A stretch of 64,000 nt of DNA from Candidatus Melainabacteria bacterium (GTDB lineage: Bacteria > Cyanobacteriota > Vampirovibrionia > Obscuribacterales > Obscuribacteraceae): the NCBI GenBank assembly GCA_003242885.1, contig QKMZ01000015.1:643568-707567 (forward strand), written 5' to 3'. Below are positions 60,241 through 64,000 of this stretch, piece by piece (the stretch's first letter is position 1; the number at the start of each line of letters is the position of its first letter). Under the pieces are notes generated by a model. The model was not told where the DNA came from, searched no databases, and saw nothing but the letters and a program-made list of their open reading frames with translations. A program made the translations under genes and the position numbers.

Positions 60241-61091
60241 GCAAATCGCGGCATCACGAAGCCAGGCTTCGGCGTGTACTCAACGCGCAACATGCCTGAA
60301 GGGCTTTGATAGAAGTACTCATCATCCGCAGCAGGTTGATCGAAGAGTTTTATCGTGACTGAATCCGTCTCCATCGTGTGGCCGGGCTCGACTGCATTAC
60401 CTGACTCAATCATGTAAGACATCATGTTGTCGAAGATTTGCAGCGTCATTGGCACGTATTCTTGAATGATCTCTGTGGGAATGATTGTGCCCAAATCGGG
60501 AATTCCGAGCAAGTGATTTCCGTATGAGCGCATCCACAAATTCGTGTTGTTATCGAATTCATGCAAGACTGGACCGCAATATAAAAACAAAGGCGGCATT
60601 TCCTGAATCGCATCCGACCAATCATTGTCTGCTAGCAATTGCAGCATTCCAGGCGCGCTGAAGCTTGTAAATCCATTGATATTAGTAATTGCCGAGCCTT
60701 CTCTAAGAGCGATTAAGCAAGCAAGAAACGTGAGCTCCTGATAGGCATCAAGCGGCTTTGCAGGATTGGGCTCGACAGACAGTTCAATATAAGCTGTATG
60801 TTTTTCGATAGCAGCAACAGTGTCCGGGACCAATCGCACGTGCGCGCTAATTTGAGCCAAATCTCTTTCTTCGAGTTTTTTATCACTGAAGGTAATGCGA
60901 ATTTTGTGCGCATTGGAAGAGGCTGCGCCCTCTCCTGCAAGAGATGTGGTTTTCGGTAGTTGATAACGAAAATCCGGCGGATTGTGAGAAACATTCTTTG
61001 CTGCTTCATCGAGCTCGCGCTCGCCAAATTGCGGTAACTGATCGAAAAGAATTTGAAGACTTATTCTGTCTCTGGGCACTTCGGGCTCCAA
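60237..61091 (-). CDS. hypothetical protein, possibly DUF4261-like
   Basis: 284 residues from a TTG at 61091; a GTG four codons later is an alternative start. The central region IEKHTAYIELSVEPNPAKPL and YQELTFLACLIALREGSAIT has the A-H-x-A-x-l-x-v-s pattern that reminds me of DUF4261, but this is a weak match. The rest has many strands (GTIIPTEIIQEYVPMTLQIF). The gene overlaps the lipoprotein gene by four bases. Role unknown. Confidence 0.55.
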   Translation of the reverse strand: MEPEVPRDRISLQILFDQLPQFGERELDEAAKNVSHNPPDFRYQLPKTTSLAGEGAASSNAHKIRITFSDKKLEERDLAQISAHVRLVPDTVAAIEKHTAYIELSVEPNPAKPLDAYQELTFLACLIALREGSAITNINGFTSFSAPGMLQLLADNDWSDAIQEMPPLFLYCGPVLHEFDNNTNLWMRSYGNHLLGIPDLGTIIPTEIIQEYVPMTLQIFDNMMSYMIESGNAVEPGHTMETDSVTIKLFDQPAADDEYFYQSPSGMLRVEYTPKPGFVMPRFA

Positions 61092-61177
61092 TAATGATTG
61101 GGGATATGCGAATTATAGCCGTTTGATATGCCGACTGTATTGAATTTCTAAAATGCGTAATCTGGTTTGGAAAAAGC

Positions 61178-61507
61178 CTAAGGCTGAGGTTTTTTGCCAG
61201 TGCTTTCCATAAATTCCTTAGTTGCTTGCCAGCGCTGATCTTTCTTGAAATATGCGATGGCATCAGCCACTGCATCAGCTGGAGTATCAAAAACCGCATG
61301 AAAATCGCATGGGCTTTTTTCTTCAGGTGAGAATATTGCTTCTACAACCCATTTATCCTTTGCACCATACAGATAGACCTTGTAATCGCCATCAACCGCA
61401 GTCACACGCGGACCAACGCCATCGACTTCTTTGCTCGGTGCTTCGCTATAAACACCTAGTCCAGCGTTGCGCATGCGTTGTAAAAATTGGACAGGGAAAA
61501 CCGGCAT
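61178..61507 (-). CDS. hypothetical protein
   Basis: 109 residues. It starts MPVFPVQFLQRMRNAGLGVY and has an alternating strand pattern (GDYKVYLYGAKDKWVVEAIF) and a C-terminal helix (FKKDQRWQATKEFMESTG). It looks like a small cytoplasmic alpha/beta protein. No domain recognised. It is the first gene of a three-gene unit with 60237 and 59761, and it lies downstream of RNA copy 2. Confidence 0.6.
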   Translation of the reverse strand: MPVFPVQFLQRMRNAGLGVYSEAPSKEVDGVGPRVTAVDGDYKVYLYGAKDKWVVEAIFSPEEKSPCDFHAVFDTPADAVADAIAYFKKDQRWQATKEFMESTGKKPQP

Positions 61508-61605
61508 ATTTAGTGAATCTCCTGCGAATTTATCCGATGAGTCTTTGACGAAAGTTCAAAGTATCTCTGGTCGAAAAATCAATTACGTTTGCATTTTAGC
61601 GCAAC

Positions 61606-61840
61606 AAAAAGACCGTCCAGATTGCTCTGCGACGGTCTTCATGCTACTGCCTGACTGCCCCTTGCGTTGGGCTCAGTATTTCACCACACTTCAGTCAGTC
61701 CTTCATGTGATGCGGGTCCCTTGCTACCGTTTCTGGTTAGCGCCAACCTGATGTTTCCACAGGGCCCCTCGGCTCAAAGCTCTCAACTCGTTCGAGTGAT
61801 TGCTCACCGGTTATGCATTTAGTTTATCGCGCATTTTTGA
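61606..61840 (-). ncRNA. structured RNA of unknown family, copy 2
   Basis: About 235 nt on the minus strand, matching copy 1 at 59345-59580. Its terminator stem has arms AAGACCGTC and GACGGTCTT around the same CAGATTGCTCTGC-type loop. Compared with copy 1 the stem differs at three positions on each side, all compensatory. The inner hairpin (GTG-GAAA-CAT) likewise keeps pairing. It lies 100 bases before the hypothetical gene at 61178. Confidence 0.7.
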
Positions 61841-62230
61841 AATGGGAATATGCGTGGAAGTACCCCAGTGGTCATTTAAGGATGTGTCACTTGATATTCA
61901 GTTGCGCTGCTTTTTGTGCCACTTTTGGTGACTCAATTTCGTTAACAAGCGCCGGATCATTCTGTGCTGCAACGATGATCGAGAATACTGTGAAATTTCT
62001 ATCTGTTGTATATCGATCGCGAATTGGTTTTGCTCGTATTCGAAATAACTTGCATATCTTTCTGCGATTTACTCCGGATTTGTGAGAAACGCTTTATGTG
62101 CGGCTGCCCAACCTGAGAGGGTAGTCATGGAACAAGACTTACTATCTTGTAAACTCTGTTAAGTCTCGCCATATGGGGCATACAGCCCTTTCAAGGCGCC
62201 GGCGGGGCGAAATTTTGGAGCGGACTCGCT
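61841..62230. other. intergenic region upstream of the MBOAT gene
   Basis: The first part (to about 61960) shares islands with the region upstream of RNA copy 1 and probably holds its promoter. The rest, up to the start at 62231, holds no convincing gene. A GGAG lies about 11 bases before the TTG start of the MBOAT gene. Confidence 0.4.
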
Positions 62231-63760
62231 TTGCTATTCAATAGCTTCGAATACCTGGTCTTTCTGCCCGCAGTGGTGCTTGCCTACTGGCTTGTTCCGC
62301 GGCAAGTAAAGCCGGTATTGCTGATTGCCGCGAGCTACTTCTTTTACATGTACTCTTTCAAGGTCTACGGGCTTTTGCTTTTGGGCCTGACTGTCGCCAA
62401 CTATGTGCTGGGGCTGCTTGTCAGTCGTTTCGAGCAGCATGGAGCGCGCCGGCTGATACTGATTGCCGGGATTGCCCTCAACCTTTCCACTCTGGCGCTC
62501 TTCAAGTACACCAACTTTATCCTCGATTCGATTAACACTTCCTGTGCTTGGCTGGGGCGTTTTCTTGCTTTTCCGTTGGACAAAGGCGTATGCATTTCCG
62601 ACCTACCAATCATTCTTCCGCTCGGCATTTCCTTCTTTGTCTTCGAGTTTATTCATTACCTTGTAGACATATATAAAGGAAGCAAGCCGGTAAAGAATCC
62701 GCTGCGTTTTGCCTTGTTTGCATCTTTCTTCCCATCGCAAATTGCTGGTCCGATTAAGCGCTATCAGGATTTTGATAAACAGCTCGACGAAAAGCCTGAA
62801 GTTACTTTTGAGCTATTTGCGTCAGGACTCTTTCTCATTGCTCAGGGTTTGTTCAAGAAAACAGCACTGGGAGACAATCTTGCGCCGATCGTAAAAGCTG
62901 GTTTTGACAATCCCAATCTGATGGGAACGCTTGAAGGTTGGCTCTGTATCACCGCTTTCGCATTTCAAATTTACTATGACTTCTCCGGCTATACAGATAT
63001 CGGGAGAGGTTCTGCGATGCTCTTGGGCTACTCGCTGCCGGAAAACTTCAACATGCCGTATATTGCATCAAGTCTGAAGGAGTTCTGGCACCGTTGGCAT
63101 ATGAGCTTGTCCACATGGTTGCGCGATTATCTCTTTATTCCACTGGGTGGCTCGCGCGGCAAGGAAGCGCAAACATCTGCCAATCTAATTACTACCATGT
63201 TGCTTGGCGGTCTATGGCACGGAGCTTCGTGGACATTCGTCTTGTGGGGTCTCTTCCACGGGGTAGGACTGGCAATCAACAGAGCGTGGGACAAGCGGTT
63301 GGCGAAAGCTCCCGCACTTTCAAGCGTTGCTAATTCCTTTGTCGGCGTCTCAGTTGCGCACGTCATAACCCTCGTCACTGTTCTTTGCGGCTGGGTCTTC
63401 TTCCGTGCGAAAACAATGCCAGAGGCGATCGGTGTTTTCACCGCAATGTTCACGCCGCGCGCGGCGCAGATCGACTGTGCCGTTGCTCACTCATTTTTAA
63501 ACTCGCCAGTGCCTGCTGCAATCTGTATCTATTTTGTGATTCTCGCTAGCGGCGCTCTGATTAAGCAGTTGGAAAAGACGTCTAAATCGGGCGTTGCAGG
63601 AGCAAATCTTGTTCCTGGACTAGACTTGAAATCACTAGCTACTCCAACTGCTGTGCCACTGCCTGCGATGGTAAATATCGGGATATCGTTTTTCATTGGA
63701 TTAATGCTTTTAGCCATTTGTCGCGGTGAGTCCCAGCCCTTCATTTACTTCCAATTTTAG
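62231..63760 (+). CDS. MBOAT-family O-acyltransferase (AlgI/DltB-like)
   Basis: 509 residues starting at TTG. It has about ten membrane segments. The opening LFNSFEYLVFLPAVVLAYWL and the motif FFPSQIAGPIKRYQDF are typical, and the catalytic His region is in GGLWHGASWTFVLWGLFHGV, preceded by KEFWHRWHMSLSTWLRDYLF. These enzymes transfer acyl groups to extracellular polysaccharide from the cytoplasmic side. The partner SGNH/AlgJ-type protein is probably encoded by the next gene. The chemical target in this organism is unknown. Confidence 0.93.
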   Translation: MLFNSFEYLVFLPAVVLAYWLVPRQVKPVLLIAASYFFYMYSFKVYGLLLLGLTVANYVLGLLVSRFEQHGARRLILIAGIALNLSTLALFKYTNFILDSINTSCAWLGRFLAFPLDKGVCISDLPIILPLGISFFVFEFIHYLVDIYKGSKPVKNPLRFALFASFFPSQIAGPIKRYQDFDKQLDEKPEVTFELFASGLFLIAQGLFKKTALGDNLAPIVKAGFDNPNLMGTLEGWLCITAFAFQIYYDFSGYTDIGRGSAMLLGYSLPENFNMPYIASSLKEFWHRWHMSLSTWLRDYLFIPLGGSRGKEAQTSANLITTMLLGGLWHGASWTFVLWGLFHGVGLAINRAWDKRLAKAPALSSVANSFVGVSVAHVITLVTVLCGWVFFRAKTMPEAIGVFTAMFTPRAAQIDCAVAHSFLNSPVPAAICIYFVILASGALIKQLEKTSKSGVAGANLVPGLDLKSLATPTAVPLPAMVNIGISFFIGLMLLAICRGESQPFIYFQF

Positions 63761-63781
63761 GTGCGTCAATAAAGTCAAACC

Positions 63782-64000
63782 ATGTCACCAACAACCCTCT
63801 ACGATCCTGAAGTAATCACAACGACTGCTGCTATCAGCACCGCGAATAGAGACGCGCTTCAACCGAAGTTTCTAAACAAACAAGGTCCGACTAATTTCCA
63901 AAAGTTTCGCGCTGCACTGTTCGTTGTTCCTTCAATATTAGTGCTCTGCGCCGTGGTGCTCCTTGCCGCAGAGGTTACTCTTGGTCTATTCGGTCTAGGA
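63782..64000 (+). CDS. start of a membrane-anchored protein, likely AlgJ/DltD-type partner (partial)
   Basis: Only 73 codons are in the window. After a hydrophilic N-terminus (MSPTTLYDPEVITTTAAIST) there is one membrane segment (AALFVVPSILVLCAVVLLAA). Its position 21 bases after the MBOAT gene and the single N-terminal anchor fit the SGNH-hydrolase-like partners that accompany MBOAT acyltransferases, but no catalytic motif is visible here. The call is an inference from position. Confidence 0.55.
   Translation, partial: MSPTTLYDPEVITTTAAISTANRDALQPKFLNKQGPTNFQKFRAALFVVPSILVLCAVVLLAAEVTLGLFGLG

Noticed and set aside
61813..62085. A 90-residue plus-strand frame upstream of the MBOAT gene
   Set aside because: It overlaps the structured RNA and its conserved upstream islands on the other strand and has no pattern of a real protein.

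Overview
The window is a single bacterial chromosome segment of moderate GC content with tightly packed operons. The best guess for the organism is a non-photosynthetic relative of Cyanobacteria (Melainabacteria/Vampirovibrionia, for example Obscuribacterales). The main reason is that the ribosomal cluster continues rpsM-rpsK-rpoA-rplQ-truA-rplM-rpsI with no rpsD between rpsK and rpoA. This is the cyanobacterial order, yet no photosynthesis gene is present, and rpsN and rpmD, which Cyanobacteria usually lack here, are both in place. The assignment is an inference from gene order and general protein character, not from a search.

Layout. Bases 1-13500 hold the end of the S10 operon, then the spc and alpha operons with secY, adk, map, infA and rpoA, closed by an intrinsic terminator after rpsI. 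Bases 13700-20000 hold small membrane proteins, a zinc-ribbon membrane protein, a cysteine-cluster (YkgJ-type) protein and a TMTC-like membrane protein with TPRs. Bases 20000-25300 hold a cupin, a divergent Ku/LigD end-joining pair and a tandem AHSA1 protein. Bases 25400-41200 are rich in cell-envelope and carbohydrate functions: an unusual hydrolase-TPR-thioredoxin fusion, three GT4-type and one GT2 glycosyltransferases, a debranching-type glucosidase, a DUF255 thioredoxin protein, a heme-oxygenase-like diiron protein coupled to trxB, and a CHAD protein. Bases 41200-45700 hold a Fur-family and a GntR-family regulator with an unassigned transcript between them, then a DgcN/DgcA-like pair. Bases 45980-52290 form a grpE-dnaK-dnaJ-beta-propeller operon. 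Bases 52300-56900 hold dnaB, an acetyl-CoA synthetase and a SpoU-type methyltransferase. Bases 56960-64000 hold a TPR/thioredoxin-like protein, a probable selenoprotein, a TSUP transporter, two copies of an unidentified structured RNA flanking three small genes, and an MBOAT O-acyltransferase with the start of its partner gene.

Two observations stand out. (1) At 57996-58346 a thioredoxin-fold ArsC-like gene has an in-frame TGA exactly where the first cysteine of the redox CxxC should be. It has a good ribosome binding site upstream and a SECIS-like hairpin directly after the TGA, so it is probably a selenoprotein that ordinary gene calling cuts to a fragment. (2) At about 59345-59580 and 61606-61840, on the minus strand, two copies of a roughly 230-nt sequence end in intrinsic terminators whose stems differ by paired compensatory changes, which marks a structured RNA family I cannot name. 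Other themes are a dispersed family of short palindromes (twice inside a coding gene), long low-complexity tails on L30, L15, GrpE and DnaJ, and several single-pass membrane proteins of about 40 residues.
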